DNA from: Candidatus Aenigmatarchaeota archaeon
Lineage (GTDB): Archaea; Aenigmatarchaeota; Aenigmatarchaeia; JACPZZ01
Length of the DNA: 64,000 bases
NCBI GenBank assembly: GCA_016180965.1
Contig: JACPAF010000002.1
Coordinates: 146,529 to 210,528 of the forward strand
Direction of reading: 5' to 3'
This document shows, in pieces, positions 1-10,800 of the stretch. Positions within the stretch are counted from its first letter, which is position 1. Every line of letters starts with the position of its first letter. The notes beneath the pieces are model-generated. The model was not told where the DNA came from and did no database searches. It saw only the letters and a program-made list of their open reading frames with translations. Made by a program: the position numbers and the translations under genes.

Positions 1-1149
1 TTGCGTACCGCCTCCCACTTGTATGGCTATATCGGTTGTGCCGTATATGTCGAACACTTGAGGCAACAAGCCCGGATGAAGGCCGCCTGACGAAACCGGC
101 AGCGCGGGTTTTATGTTTCCCCAGTTTTGTCCAAGGCGAAGATTTTTTATCTCGCCGACATCGGATGTCATCATATCCTTTGCTGCGACGACTTCTTCCT
201 CAACGCCTTCCAGTTTGCCTATAACGGTTCCTATATGCAAATTGTCGACGCCTATCATGCGCATCAATTTTGCCAAAAATAACATTGTCATCCCGTGTTT
301 CTCATTTCTTGTGATCATCGAATGCATCGCCCTGTGCCCGTGTATCGCCATGTCGTAGTCGCGAGCGAGGTCGGCAGCCGTCTGGACTGCAGTAAAGCCC
401 GATATCACAACGTCTATCATGAAATACTTGAAATCGTGGCCGTGGATAATTTTTATTCGTTTTTCCATTTCCTTCGTGTTGGACGCTGTAACGTTTATGA
501 ATGCGTCCTTGACGTCACCGGTTTCTTTTTCAGCTTTATCCCTGTATTTAGCCAGCAGGTTAACTCTGGTCGCAAATTTGTTGAAATTCTGGTTCGTAAG
601 GTTTTCGTCGTCCTTTATGCAATCTATCCCGCCTTTCCACACAGAATAACCTACATTGAAAGCGTGTTCTTTTGAACTAAACCCAAGTTTTGGTTTCGGA
701 ACTACCGAAGTTATGGGCCCGTGCTTCCTCTTGAAAATCTTTTTTATCGCTTCTTTTCCGTAATTGGGACCGCGAAAATCTTTCATGTATTCCATCGGAA
801 ATTGGACGTCGACTAGGCGCAAATTCTTAACCGCTTTCATACCGAATATGTTACCTGCGGGGCCGGACAAAAATCCGGGTATGCTGCCGCGTTCAAAAAG
901 TTCCAACGGATAAGCAACTTTAAGGAAGTTACCATTCCTATGAAAAGAGTAAGCTTTCAACTTCGGCAAAATCTTGGGCATCAACGGCAATGTTGTCCAC
1001 GTACCGCACGAACTTTCCGAAGCAATACGACCGGCGGCTTCCGCGGGGCTTATACCTTTCCTGGGTTCGAACCGAAACAGGCAAATTATATCGGTTTTTT
1101 TCGGCTTGTAATCCCAGTTGACGAAATCAGAATACCAGTCCGTTTTCAT
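1..1149 (-). CDS. rbcL: RuBisCO large subunit, archaeal form III-like (3' end truncated by window edge)
   Basis: Reverse-strand translation from ATG at 1149 stays open to base 1: MKTDWYSDFVNWDYKPKKTDIICLFRFEPRKGISPAEAAGRIASESSCGTWTTL..., GPNYGKEAIKK, KPKLGF, GGIDCIKDDENLTNQ (carbamylated Lys motif), HGHRAMH, HIGTVIGKLEG (loop 6), PVSSGGLHP, QVGGGTQ. Missing from the ORF track because no stop lies in the window. Confidence 0.95.
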   Translation of the reverse strand, partial: MKTDWYSDFVNWDYKPKKTDIICLFRFEPRKGISPAEAAGRIASESSCGTWTTLPLMPKILPKLKAYSFHRNGNFLKVAYPLELFERGSIPGFLSGPAGNIFGMKAVKNLRLVDVQFPMEYMKDFRGPNYGKEAIKKIFKRKHGPITSVVPKPKLGFSSKEHAFNVGYSVWKGGIDCIKDDENLTNQNFNKFATRVNLLAKYRDKAEKETGDVKDAFINVTASNTKEMEKRIKIIHGHDFKYFMIDVVISGFTAVQTAADLARDYDMAIHGHRAMHSMITRNEKHGMTMLFLAKLMRMIGVDNLHIGTVIGKLEGVEEEVVAAKDMMTSDVGEIKNLRLGQNWGNIKPALPVSSGGLHPGLLPQVFDIYGTTDIAIQVGGGTQ

Positions 1150-1208
1150 AAATAATTATTGCACGGGAGTGTTTAAAGATTTAATACCGGATACCTAATT
1201 GATATTCA

Positions 1209-2186
1209 ATGAATATACGCTTTGCACTGCTGTTTATGATGGTTTTGCTGGTAAGCGGGTGTGTGCAGAATAGTTACGAAAATGCTGCCGGCAACGTTTT
1301 ACCTGATAACAACACTGCAAATAAACAAATTACAGCGACTACCACAACACTTCAGAGCAGCCATACGGACGAGGTAGAAAAACAAAAACAAGACCTGTAC
1401 TCTTCTACAAAGCATGAAATAGAAGTTCTTTACGAAGAAAACCTGGCCATGGGAATAGGCCCTGAACATTATCAGAGGCTAAAAATAAACCTTGATTTAC
1501 TAGCCGGATCTGTTCCCGATGCAGACCTAATCGCGTTGGGCAAAAAACTAGAAGCCCTAAACTCCGACAAAAAGGATTCCGGCAATACACAGGCAAATTC
1601 TCCAAACTGTGTTTCCAATGCATCCCCAGTTTTCACAGCTGATGTCACAGACACGAAAAATATCAAGGCGATCACGCCTCCGAGAAACGAGAAAACACAT
1701 TCGCATATATGGATCAAAGACGGCCAGAAAGCTCCTGTCTATGCGCCGGTCGATGCGAAATTGGTTGCAGGTGCGAAATACACTGAGGGCGGCGGATTAA
1801 ATTACCTATTATTTTTCGATGTGAGCTGCGAAGCCGAAATAAAGTTCGATCACATAACAGAGCCTGTTAAACTGATATCAGACATGTTTCCAAACCCGCC
1901 GAAGATTGAAGATACCAGAACAGATCAGCTCGTTGCCACAAGCTTCAAGGCCGGCGATTTGATCGGCTACACGACTGGCACGCCCGCCGCAAAAAACTGG
2001 GACTTCGGAGTTTACAATAAGGCCAAACTAAACCATTTAAACGGAAACCGTGATTACGAAGAAATTGACTGGAGAGCCGGTTGCCCGTACGATTATTTCG
2101 CAGCTGGCAAAAAAGAATTTTATTACACTTTGTTTGTGAGCAAGACCGGCGAAGGCGCGCCACCGACGGATTTTTGCAAGAAATGA
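1209..2186 (+). CDS. Predicted lipoprotein, possible degenerate M23/lysostaphin-like domain
   Basis: N-terminal hydrophobic segment plus lipobox LLVSGC; C-terminal HSHIWIKDGQKAPVYAPVDAKLVAGAKY... resembles duplicated-hybrid-motif proteins. Confidence 0.6.
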   Translation: MNIRFALLFMMVLLVSGCVQNSYENAAGNVLPDNNTANKQITATTTTLQSSHTDEVEKQKQDLYSSTKHEIEVLYEENLAMGIGPEHYQRLKINLDLLAGSVPDADLIALGKKLEALNSDKKDSGNTQANSPNCVSNASPVFTADVTDTKNIKAITPPRNEKTHSHIWIKDGQKAPVYAPVDAKLVAGAKYTEGGGLNYLLFFDVSCEAEIKFDHITEPVKLISDMFPNPPKIEDTRTDQLVATSFKAGDLIGYTTGTPAAKNWDFGVYNKAKLNHLNGNRDYEEIDWRAGCPYDYFAAGKKEFYYTLFVSKTGEGAPPTDFCKK

Positions 2187-2333
2187 CCAGTCTTCGTGGT
2201 TTTCTCTGTTTTCTACCTTCTTTTTAATCATTATTTCCTTGAACGGGTATATAAACCAAAAACAGCGGAACAAAAGTAATCGTCCTCTGCCATAAAATAG
2301 CCTTCATCCTTTCGTGATGGCATTAGAAGGTTG

Positions 2334-2441
2334 CTACGTCCCAAACTCTTTGCGATACTTATGCTCTTCTGCCAACTTTTTAAGAAAAACCAGCCTTTCG
2401 TTAATTACCTCTTCTGCCGCGTCCATGAATTTCTTTCCCAT
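2334..2441 (-). CDS. Small ORF immediately downstream of doc (35 aa: MGKKFMDAAEEVINERLVFLKKLAEEHKYRKEFGT)
   Basis: ATG 2441 to TAG 2334, same strand, 4 nt after the doc stop; amphipathic, charged. Confidence 0.4.
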   Translation of the reverse strand: MGKKFMDAAEEVINERLVFLKKLAEEHKYRKEFGT

Positions 2442-2445
2442 AAGA

Positions 2446-2808
2446 TCACGCTATATTCTTTGACAGCCACTCTGCAATTTGTTTCACGTTCATCTCCCCG
2501 ATAGATATTTTATTAAGTAACACCCATAAATCCTTTTCACCCGCGGTTAACCTTTTACCAGCCGTCCTTAAAATAGCCTCTACAACCACAAGGGCGGTTC
2601 TTTTGTTTCCGTCTACGAACGGATGTCTTGCAACTATGCCAAATAATAAGGTCGCAAGCTTCTTAGTCAGATTACCAACGTAGTTGGCCTGCGCGACAGT
2701 GAAATCCAAATTACCGACATTGATCATACCTGCGTGGCCGCCGGATTTTCTGATAATTTTATCGTGCAATTGAATTATTGCTCTGATAACGATCTTCATA
2801 ATGGACAA
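2446..2808 (-). CDS. doc: Doc/Fic-family death-on-curing toxin
   Basis: HPFVDGNKRTA Fic/Doc motif, small size, N-terminal LHDKII. Confidence 0.85.
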   Translation of the reverse strand: MSIMKIVIRAIIQLHDKIIRKSGGHAGMINVGNLDFTVAQANYVGNLTKKLATLLFGIVARHPFVDGNKRTALVVVEAILRTAGKRLTAGEKDLWVLLNKISIGEMNVKQIAEWLSKNIA

Positions 2809-3026
2809 TTCTCTGTTTGGGAATATAAATTAATATTAATTTACATTAAAAATTTAGTTTTTAGCGCCGCCAAAAACGCAGTTTTCATTATAGTTTTCAA
2901 AACCCGAAACCCTGTTTTAAGAGGTTTCCTCGCCTGATTCACCAGATCTCTTAGTTCGCCTGCTGATCATTATTTCCCTGAAAAATACGGCAACACATTT
3001 AAAACTCCCGAACCGTACTTTATACC

Positions 3027-4340
3027 ATGGATCCGATCAGCGTGTGCGCAGTAAGCCAGTCCTTTTACCCTTACATGGGCGGCCTCACCAGATATGTTAA
3101 CGCCCTTGCTAAATACCTGATGAAAATGGGCAACGAATTCCGGATAATACACTTTAAGACTGACACGATCCCGCCTATAGACTTTTCCGAAGGCATCGAA
3201 CTGCTGCGCGTGAACATCGGCAAGCTCGGAAAGGATAAAATCGCGAATTATATGCGTTTCAAGGAAATTATCATCGAAGCGACGCACGGCTCGAAGAACG
3301 CCACGGAATTGTACGAAAAAAGGTTTGAATTGGGCTTCAACGATTATCTAGATGTAAACAAAAGGGTTGCGTCTGAGATAAAAGACGTATACGACCACAA
3401 GCCCTTTGACATACTCCATATCCATGATTTCCAGATACTGCCTGTAAGGGTTTTTTTGGATAAAACTTTCGATAAAATTCCCGTGATATTCACATGGCAC
3501 ATTCCTTTTACCGGTCGCATCGAGCCTGCATGGAAAGACTTCCTGCGGGATTACATGTCCAAGTACGATAAAATTGTGCTTTCCACAGAAGAGTACGTGA
3601 AAGCCGCAGAATCGGCCGGCATTGTGAAATCCAAACTGGTGAAAATAAACCCGTTCATAGACCCCGAAGAGTACAGATACGAAGGCGAGAACGACGTGAG
3701 ACAAAAGTTTGGGATAGGGAATTCCTTGATGCTTCTTTGCGTGAGCAGAATGGATCCGAGAAAAGGCCAGGACGTGCTGATTAATGCTGTTAAAAAAGTT
3801 TTTGATGCCCGTCCGGAATTTAGGAACAAAATAAAATGCGTTTTTGTGGGAAACGGCTCGTTTTCAAAAGAACTCATGAATAAAGAACGGTCTGGCCTTC
3901 AGGAAAAGTTCAGGGAGCTTGCGGTTTCGCTGGGTGTAAATGGGAATGTCATTTTTACCGGCCACGTGCCGGACAATGATCTGAATAAATTTTATGATGC
4001 CTGTGATATCGTCGTGCAACCTTCAAGGCAGGAAGGCTTCGGCCTCACAGTTTCCGAAGGCATGTTGTTTGGAAAACCTGTAATAGGCTCTGAAGTGGGC
4101 GGTATTCCGGAGCAGATAAAAGATGGGGTCAATGGATTTCTTTTCACGGCGGGCGATTCCCAACAGCTGGCTGAGGCATTAATAAAACTCATAGACGATG
4201 AAAACCTCCGTAAATCCATGGGGGAAAACGGAAAGACGTTTGCGGCCAACATGTTCACGGTAGAGCGCGGGTACAACGACCACATCAAGCTTTACGGTGG
4301 CGTCCTAGCCGATTTTAGAAAAAGATTTCCTGAGGATTGA
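3027..4340 (+). CDS. Glycosyltransferase family 4 (GT-B)
   Basis: YPYMGGLTRYVNALAKYL, CVSRMDPRKGQDVLINA, GHVPDNDLNKFYDACDIVVQPSRQEGFGLTVSEGMLFGKPVIGSEVGGIPEQI. Confidence 0.9.
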   Translation: MDPISVCAVSQSFYPYMGGLTRYVNALAKYLMKMGNEFRIIHFKTDTIPPIDFSEGIELLRVNIGKLGKDKIANYMRFKEIIIEATHGSKNATELYEKRFELGFNDYLDVNKRVASEIKDVYDHKPFDILHIHDFQILPVRVFLDKTFDKIPVIFTWHIPFTGRIEPAWKDFLRDYMSKYDKIVLSTEEYVKAAESAGIVKSKLVKINPFIDPEEYRYEGENDVRQKFGIGNSLMLLCVSRMDPRKGQDVLINAVKKVFDARPEFRNKIKCVFVGNGSFSKELMNKERSGLQEKFRELAVSLGVNGNVIFTGHVPDNDLNKFYDACDIVVQPSRQEGFGLTVSEGMLFGKPVIGSEVGGIPEQIKDGVNGFLFTAGDSQQLAEALIKLIDDENLRKSMGENGKTFAANMFTVERGYNDHIKLYGGVLADFRKRFPED

Positions 4341-5126
4341 AGAGTTGGGCACAAAAACAACCTCATTCTGGTGCTTGATCTCGGTCACCAACAAGCCCAC
4401 GCGCATCAATTTTCCTTTTTTGCCAGCGAAGGCGATCCCGTCGCCCCCCTTAAGCATTAAGGAATTTCTCAGGTAAATCCCGCTCGTGATGTCCGGAAGA
4501 ATATCTTTAACAGCCCAAAAAACCGTCGATACGACAGCTATGATCGCCGAAACGCCAAAGGCCGTGGTCAATGTGTTCAATAACACGACCTCTACGCCCA
4601 GATTGGACAACGCCACCAAAGTCAATACCAGATAAAGGAAAAATTTAAGCGCCGCCGAGACAACGCTTGAAGCTTTTGGCGTCCTTGTTTCATCCGCAAA
4701 CTTATCGATTCCGACATCGCGTAAATTAAATTTCACCAAGTCCACGATCAATTCTATAACAATGGATCCTATGATTATAACCGTGATTGAAATTATCAGC
4801 CTCGGCAAAAATATCCAGATTCCCGAAACAATCCCTTCGGCTGCCTGTATCTGCAAATAATCGACTGTTACCAAAAGTGTAGAAAAAAAGACAAAGTACT
4901 TTATTATTATGCCAAGCATCTGGATTATATCGGCGCTGAAGCCGAACCTTTTCATCTCGCGCTCGAGACCGAACTTTACCCGCCTCTTCAAACCTAAATT
5001 TTCAGCGATCCCGACCGACAATTTTTCGGCAAGATTTCCCAGAAAATAACCGAGTGCGAGTATCAGGACAGATAAAAGTATCCTAGCGGCGCCAGTTACC
5101 AGATCGGGAGAAAATTCCAGCACCAT
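4305..5126 (-). CDS. MscS-like / conserved TM-helix membrane protein
   Basis: Multiple TM helices, AFGVSAIIAVVSTVFWAVKDILPDITSGIYLRNSLMLKGGDGIAF; start trimmed to ATG 5126 so it does not overlap the divergent CDS at 5161. Confidence 0.75.
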   Translation of the reverse strand: MVLEFSPDLVTGAARILLSVLILALGYFLGNLAEKLSVGIAENLGLKRRVKFGLEREMKRFGFSADIIQMLGIIIKYFVFFSTLLVTVDYLQIQAAEGIVSGIWIFLPRLIISITVIIIGSIVIELIVDLVKFNLRDVGIDKFADETRTPKASSVVSAALKFFLYLVLTLVALSNLGVEVVLLNTLTTAFGVSAIIAVVSTVFWAVKDILPDITSGIYLRNSLMLKGGDGIAFAGKKGKLMRVGLLVTEIKHQNEVVFVPNSSILRKSFSKIG

Positions 5127-5160
5127 GCAATGATTTTTAATCTTATGACATAAGTATTTA

Positions 5161-5961
5161 GTGGTTGCTGTGAACGATATAGAAACTCTCCGCCTTTTCA
5201 GGAGTATAGGAAAGCGTGCCAGGAAAATAACCAAAAACTGCGATAGGCCAGCGGTTTTGATGGAAAAAAACCCTTACGGAGATTTTTCACTGAGAATCGA
5301 CATCGAACTTGAAAACATGGTTAAACGCTGCATCGGAAATAACACCCTGATAACCGAGGAGAGGCCGGAAAATATGTCCGGCGGGAACGTGTTTATCCTT
5401 GACCCGTTGGACGGATCGAGAAATTTTTCACGGGGCTATCCCGTGTACAGTTTATCAATCGGGGCGGCGCCGGAGGGCGCTGAAACGGTAAAAGACATCA
5501 GGGTTTCCTACGCCATTAATCTGGTAAACGGCGACGAATACCACGCGATTGCTGGCAAAGGCGCATTTCTCAACGGAAAAAGGATCCGTTCCCTGCCGCA
5601 GAAGGGAAAAAAACTGATTTCGCTGGACATCGGCGATGATTACGGCAGGGCGCCCAAACTTGTGCGGGGCCTCATGCGCCTTGGCTGGCTGAGATCTTCA
5701 GGCACCTGCATCATGGACATTTGCATGGCCGCGCGAGGCTCGACAGACGCGCATGTGGATGTCCGAAACAAAATTCTCGTCACACATTCGCCCGTCCTGC
5801 TTATTGCAAAGGAGGCCGGCATGATAGTCACCGACGCGTACGGGAGGGATGTTTCCACGCCCCTGGAAAACGGGGCGACTTTCAGCGTCATAGCATCCAA
5901 CGAAAAGAAATTGCACTCGGATATTTTGAAGGTTGTGCGCAAATCTGGCCCAACCCGGTGA
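5161..5961 (+). CDS. Inositol monophosphatase-family phosphatase
   Basis: Metal-binding motif ILDPLDGSRNFSRGYPVYSLSIG; GSTDAHVDVR near C-terminus. Confidence 0.85.
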   Translation: MVAVNDIETLRLFRSIGKRARKITKNCDRPAVLMEKNPYGDFSLRIDIELENMVKRCIGNNTLITEERPENMSGGNVFILDPLDGSRNFSRGYPVYSLSIGAAPEGAETVKDIRVSYAINLVNGDEYHAIAGKGAFLNGKRIRSLPQKGKKLISLDIGDDYGRAPKLVRGLMRLGWLRSSGTCIMDICMAARGSTDAHVDVRNKILVTHSPVLLIAKEAGMIVTDAYGRDVSTPLENGATFSVIASNEKKLHSDILKVVRKSGPTR

Positions 5962-5986
5962 AAAAGTTTTTATATCAAAGCGCCCA

Positions 5987-7072
5987 ATGAAAACCATGCC
6001 CGGCGAATTGGACGCGTTCCTGTCTGTACAAATAGGCACGAACAGCGTGCTGGATTATGCGGTGGCATTCGGTATTTTCATCATTGTGATCGCGGCTTTC
6101 AAGACAATAAAATTCGTGATAATCAGGAATGCCAAGAGGCTTACAGCAAAAACCAAGACAGATTTAGACGATTTGTTCATCAACTCCCTGGATGACATAC
6201 ATTGGTATTTCTACATTTTTGTCGCGCTGTTCTTATCCTCGCAATATCTTAAACTGCCCCAGACAATCAACTCTTTGTTTTACTACCTGCTGGTTGTCGG
6301 GGCTGCTTACAATGCCATAATCATTGTCCAGAAGCTGATAGACCATGTTTCTGCGAAGATAGTAAAGGAAAAACAAAAAGAAGACGGAGTCGACGCCCAC
6401 ACGATATCGATAATAGAAGTCCTCACAAAAATTTCTAAATACTCCTTATGGGCCGTGGCATCGCTTCTTGTTCTTTCCAACATGGGCTACAATATAACTA
6501 CGTTGTTGGCCGGACTCAGCATCGGCGGTATAGCCGTAGCGTTTGCCATGCAAAACACACTGAGCGATATTTTCAGCTGGTTTACGATCTACTTTGACAA
6601 GCCTTTCAGGGTTGGCGATTTCATCGCGATAGGCGCGGACATGGGCGTGGTAAAAAAAATAGGGATAAAATCCACACGGCTCCAAACATTGCAAGGCGAA
6701 GAACTTATAATTTCCAACAGGGAACTTACAAGCGCCAGGGTGCAGAATTTCAAGAGGATGGAAAAGAGGAGGATTGCGTTCAGCTTCGGCCTTGTTTACC
6801 AAACGAGCAATGCAAAAATAAAGAAAGCCTTACAGATCGTAAAGGACGCAATAAGCGATGCCAAGACCGCAGACCTTGACCGGGTTCACTTCAAAAAATT
6901 CGGAGACTCCAGCCTTGATTTCGAGGTGGTCTATTACATAAAATCCGGCGATTACAAAGCCTACATGGACACGCAACAGGAAATAAACATGTCGATAAAG
7001 GAGAAATTCGAAAAGGAAAAGATAGAATTCGCTTATCCCACAAGGACCATTTACTCTGATAAAATTCCATAG
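5987..7072 (+). CDS. mscS: MscS-family mechanosensitive channel
   Basis: LLAGLSIGGIAVAFAMQNTLSDIFSWFTIYFDKPFRVGDFIAIG; start trimmed to ATG 5987. Confidence 0.9.
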   Translation: MKTMPGELDAFLSVQIGTNSVLDYAVAFGIFIIVIAAFKTIKFVIIRNAKRLTAKTKTDLDDLFINSLDDIHWYFYIFVALFLSSQYLKLPQTINSLFYYLLVVGAAYNAIIIVQKLIDHVSAKIVKEKQKEDGVDAHTISIIEVLTKISKYSLWAVASLLVLSNMGYNITTLLAGLSIGGIAVAFAMQNTLSDIFSWFTIYFDKPFRVGDFIAIGADMGVVKKIGIKSTRLQTLQGEELIISNRELTSARVQNFKRMEKRRIAFSFGLVYQTSNAKIKKALQIVKDAISDAKTADLDRVHFKKFGDSSLDFEVVYYIKSGDYKAYMDTQQEINMSIKEKFEKEKIEFAYPTRTIYSDKIP

Positions 7073-7151
7073 CGGAACAATGCTAAACTAAATTTTATCA
7101 GATACCGTTTTCGTGCAGGTGTTTGACCGCCGTTAAATAAGTGGCCAATAA

Positions 7152-7856
7152 CTAACCCTGATCGCCGTCTGCGTTATTATTTTTCAATCTTCTGGTTATT
7201 AATATTTCCTTGAAGAAATCTTCCTGCTCCGCGTCGACTTTGCCCTGGTGAACTAATTGCAGCAGCGGGATGAAATTCCTTACAACATTCTTCCTTTTCC
7301 ATTCGCCGACCAATTTGCTGAATGCCAGCGGTTCCCCGTATAAACGGTCCAGAACCCAAGCTATTTTAGAATACAATTTATCTATCTTTTCCGTTATGTC
7401 GTCTTCTGTTATCTCTATGCGCTCCTGCATGCGCAAGAATTTGCGCTCCTTTTTCTCCTTTGTTTCAACTATGCGGCGCAAGGCCTCTATTAACTCCTGG
7501 ACGGAAACCCTCCTTTTTGGCTGCCGTCTCAACGGCACGTCCAAAGGTAAAGTCTCGATTTTTTCTATCGGCTCAGGTTTTTGATCAACTTCGGGCATTA
7601 CAAGCTCTTTTTCGAACCCAAGCTTATCCGATTTCATCCGCAACAAAACTGCGGCGATGATAATCATCTTGGCCGGTATATGGAAGTCCAATTCTTCCAG
7701 TTTGCTTATGTAATCAACAAAAGACTTTGCTAATTTTTCCAGATCAACGTTATTCGGGTCCAGCCCTTCGGCTTCTATCAAATGAAAAATTATCTGCTCC
7801 CACGAATGGTCGCGGACAACCAGTTTCAATATTTTTTCCTCTGTCTGCATTTCCAT
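7152..7856 (-). CDS. scpA: Segregation and condensation protein ScpA
   Basis: Kleisin-like: HSWEQIIFHLIEAEGLDPNNVDLEKLAKSFVDYISKLEELDFHIPAKMIIIAAVLLRMKSDKL; directly downstream of smc. Confidence 0.9.
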   Translation of the reverse strand: MEMQTEEKILKLVVRDHSWEQIIFHLIEAEGLDPNNVDLEKLAKSFVDYISKLEELDFHIPAKMIIIAAVLLRMKSDKLGFEKELVMPEVDQKPEPIEKIETLPLDVPLRRQPKRRVSVQELIEALRRIVETKEKKERKFLRMQERIEITEDDITEKIDKLYSKIAWVLDRLYGEPLAFSKLVGEWKRKNVVRNFIPLLQLVHQGKVDAEQEDFFKEILITRRLKNNNADGDQG

Positions 7857-7858
7857 TT

Positions 7859-10800
7859 CTATTCCTCTTCCGGCGGTAATTGAACCGATATTATCTTTGA
7901 TTCTCCCTGATCCATCGAGACTCCATAAACCTGGTCGGCCATCCGTATCGTCGTGTCGTTGTGCGTGATCAATATGAATTGGGCATTTTTGGAAAATCTC
8001 TGAACCATCTCGCCTATTTTTTTAGAATTGGCCTTATCCAAGGCCGCGTCAATTTCATCGAATATGTAAAATGGAGCGGGCTTGTAATTCTGGATTGAAA
8101 ACAAGAACGCCATGGCCGTCAATGTTTTTTCGCCTCCGGACATCGATTCTATCCTTAACAGGGTTTTGCCGTTCGGGGACGCGCGTATAGTCATGCCGGA
8201 ATAGATGTTTCCTTCTTCCTCCAAAGATATGTCGCCGTTACCATGGGCCATTTCCTTGAATATTAATTTGAAGTTTGCCGCGATTGCGCTGAATGTTTTC
8301 ATAAATGTTTCTTTTTTCCTCGATTCTATCTGCTCTATCATGGACATTATCGAATCGCGCTCCTTGATGACCTCTTCGTAACGTTTTCTCAACTGTTCAA
8401 ATTCATCGCGGAAATTCTCGAATTCTTCAATCGCTTTCATGTTTACGGCTCCGATTAAATCTATTTCGCGCACAAACTGGCGGACTTTGGATTCCATTTC
8501 CTCTACGGGCATGTCGTAAAATTCTTTTTCGTCCGCATACTGGGAAAATTCAGACTTGGTGTTATCACGCTCGACTTCAATCCGCGCACGCTGCAATTTT
8601 ATCTTGTTTAATTCGGATTGAAGGTTAACCCGCTCCTGAAATACGGTTTTACGCTGGCGTTTCAACGCCTCAGATTCACGCTGAATCGCATTTCGCCGCT
8701 TCTCGCTTTCAACGAAGTCAGAAGCCTCCGACCGCTCCAGCTCGGTTTTAGTTTCTAGATCCTTGCTAAGCTCTTTCGATTGCTTCGCGAGCGCCTCTAT
8801 TTCCAGCCTGAGCGCTTCCATCGTCGACTTGTACTCTTCGATATCTTTCGAATCGAAAACCGTTTTTTGCTTTTTCCGGTAAAAACCGCCGATGATTGCG
8901 CCTGAGCGCTCGACCAAATCGCCGTCCAAGCTTACCATGCGCGCTTTTCCTATTCCGATTGAACGTGCGGTTTCTATGTCCTTGATGACTAGTGTGCTGC
9001 CGAAAACAAACTTGAATGCAATTGCATAGCGATTATCGTACTCTATCAACTCGTTTGCCCAGCCGATCGCTTTTGAAGTGTCTGAGTGGGATAAAGATTG
9101 GAGACGCTCTTGGATCTTGTCCAATGGCAGAAATGTAGCCCGGCCTATCCTGTTGTTCTTGAGGAAATTAACGCATTCTATGGCCGTGTTTTCGTTATCA
9201 ACTATCAAATCGTTTATGTGCGGACCTGCGGCCACTTCTATCGCCGTCTGGTATTGCTGCCCGACACGCAACAAGGATGCGATTGTGCCGTAAACTCCTT
9301 GTTTACCAAGTTTCAATATTTCCGACACCGCACGCGATTCCTGGTCAGCGCTGATCCCTTCGAGACGGGAGGTGATCATCTCCAATCTCGATAGTTCACG
9401 TTTGTCGTATTCAATTTTGTCATTTATACGCAAAATTTTCGCACGCAACTCCTCCACATCGCGGACTATTTTTATTTTTTTGGACCGCTCGAACAAAGTC
9501 TTCATCAATAATTCCAACTCCAGTTCTTTCTTGTCTATTTCCGCGTCCAACTCGACCAGTTTAGCGCTCATTTCTTCGGCGGTTTTTTCCTTCGCTTCCA
9601 CATCCGATGTCAAGGATGTAAACGACTGTTCCGATTGCGACAGCCTTTTGTTCGCTATTGATGCGCGCAATTTTTTCAGCTCGTTGGTCATGTTCTGGTA
9701 TTTCAAAGCCGCGTCGCGTTCCTGCTCCAATTTTTTGTATGTTTCGTCGCGTTCCTTTAATACAAAACCGACTTCCTTTAGTTTTTGTTCAACTTTTTCA
9801 AATTCCTTCTGGGACTTTACCTTTTTCTCGTCGTATTCCTTTATCCCAGCGATCTCATCTATAACTTCACGGCGCTCAAGCGGATCCATCTCAACTATCT
9901 GCGTCACATCGCCCTGCAAAACTATGTTGTAACCGTCCGGAAAAACGCGCGCGGCGGCTAAAACATCCAATACCTGCTGGCGCGTGACTGTCTCATCGTT
10001 TAATTTGTAAACACTGGCGCCGTTTTTATTCACTTTTCTTGTTACTGTGATGAAATCCTGCTCAAACGGAAACTCTTTCTTAGAATTGTCGAGGTAAAGC
10101 GTAACTGATGCTATATCGGCGGGTTCCTTGCTTTTTCCGCCGTGAAAAATCAATTCATGCAAACGCTCGGCGCGCATTGATTTCGCGGATGTGCGGCCGA
10201 GGACAAAGCATATTGCGTCGTTTATGTTGCTGTTGTGGACAAATATCCCGTTGCCTACGAAATTGTGAAAATCGGGCACAGTCAGGTCATAAACCCACTC
10301 CTCCCCGGCCACCTTTTCTATCTTTTCTATTTTATCCCAAAATATGTCGGAATTTGCAATATTTTCGAGAATTTTTATAATTTCCTCAGATTTCTTCAGT
10401 CTTTGATCGATTTCCGATAAAATAAAATTATGCAAATGCTGGCGGTTTTTTTCCAAGCCATTGTGACCTGCGTGTACCCATGAATTATTTATTACATCCC
10501 TGTTAAGGCCGATCTTCTCACTCGCGTATGTCTTATCTATATTTATTGTTTCTAACGATTCTAAAAGGTTGGCCTTCTCTATACCCAATTGTTTTCTGCC
10601 CAATTCTATAGTAGAATATTTTTCCTTGAACAAATTAAGTGCGTCACCGATGCCTCTCCGTGTTGGGGAACAACGATTTTCATTATAGGCCGCCAACCAC
10701 GGATACTTCTTTTTCAACGGCTTAACTTGTATACCCAATAATTCTGCGGCTTCGTGCACCAAATTATTAACTTCTTGGGGTAACACGTCTATATTATTTC

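Noticed and set aside
2037-2273. 78-aa ORF on - strand
   Set aside because: Overlaps the 3' part of the lipoprotein gene; no motifs.
4305-4340. 36-bp convergent overlap between GT4 and the MscS-like gene
   Set aside because: Short tail-to-tail overlaps are ordinary in compact archaeal genomes.
9372-9932. 186-aa Ser/Phe-rich ORF on + strand
   Set aside because: Mirror of the SMC coiled-coil coding sequence; composition artefact.
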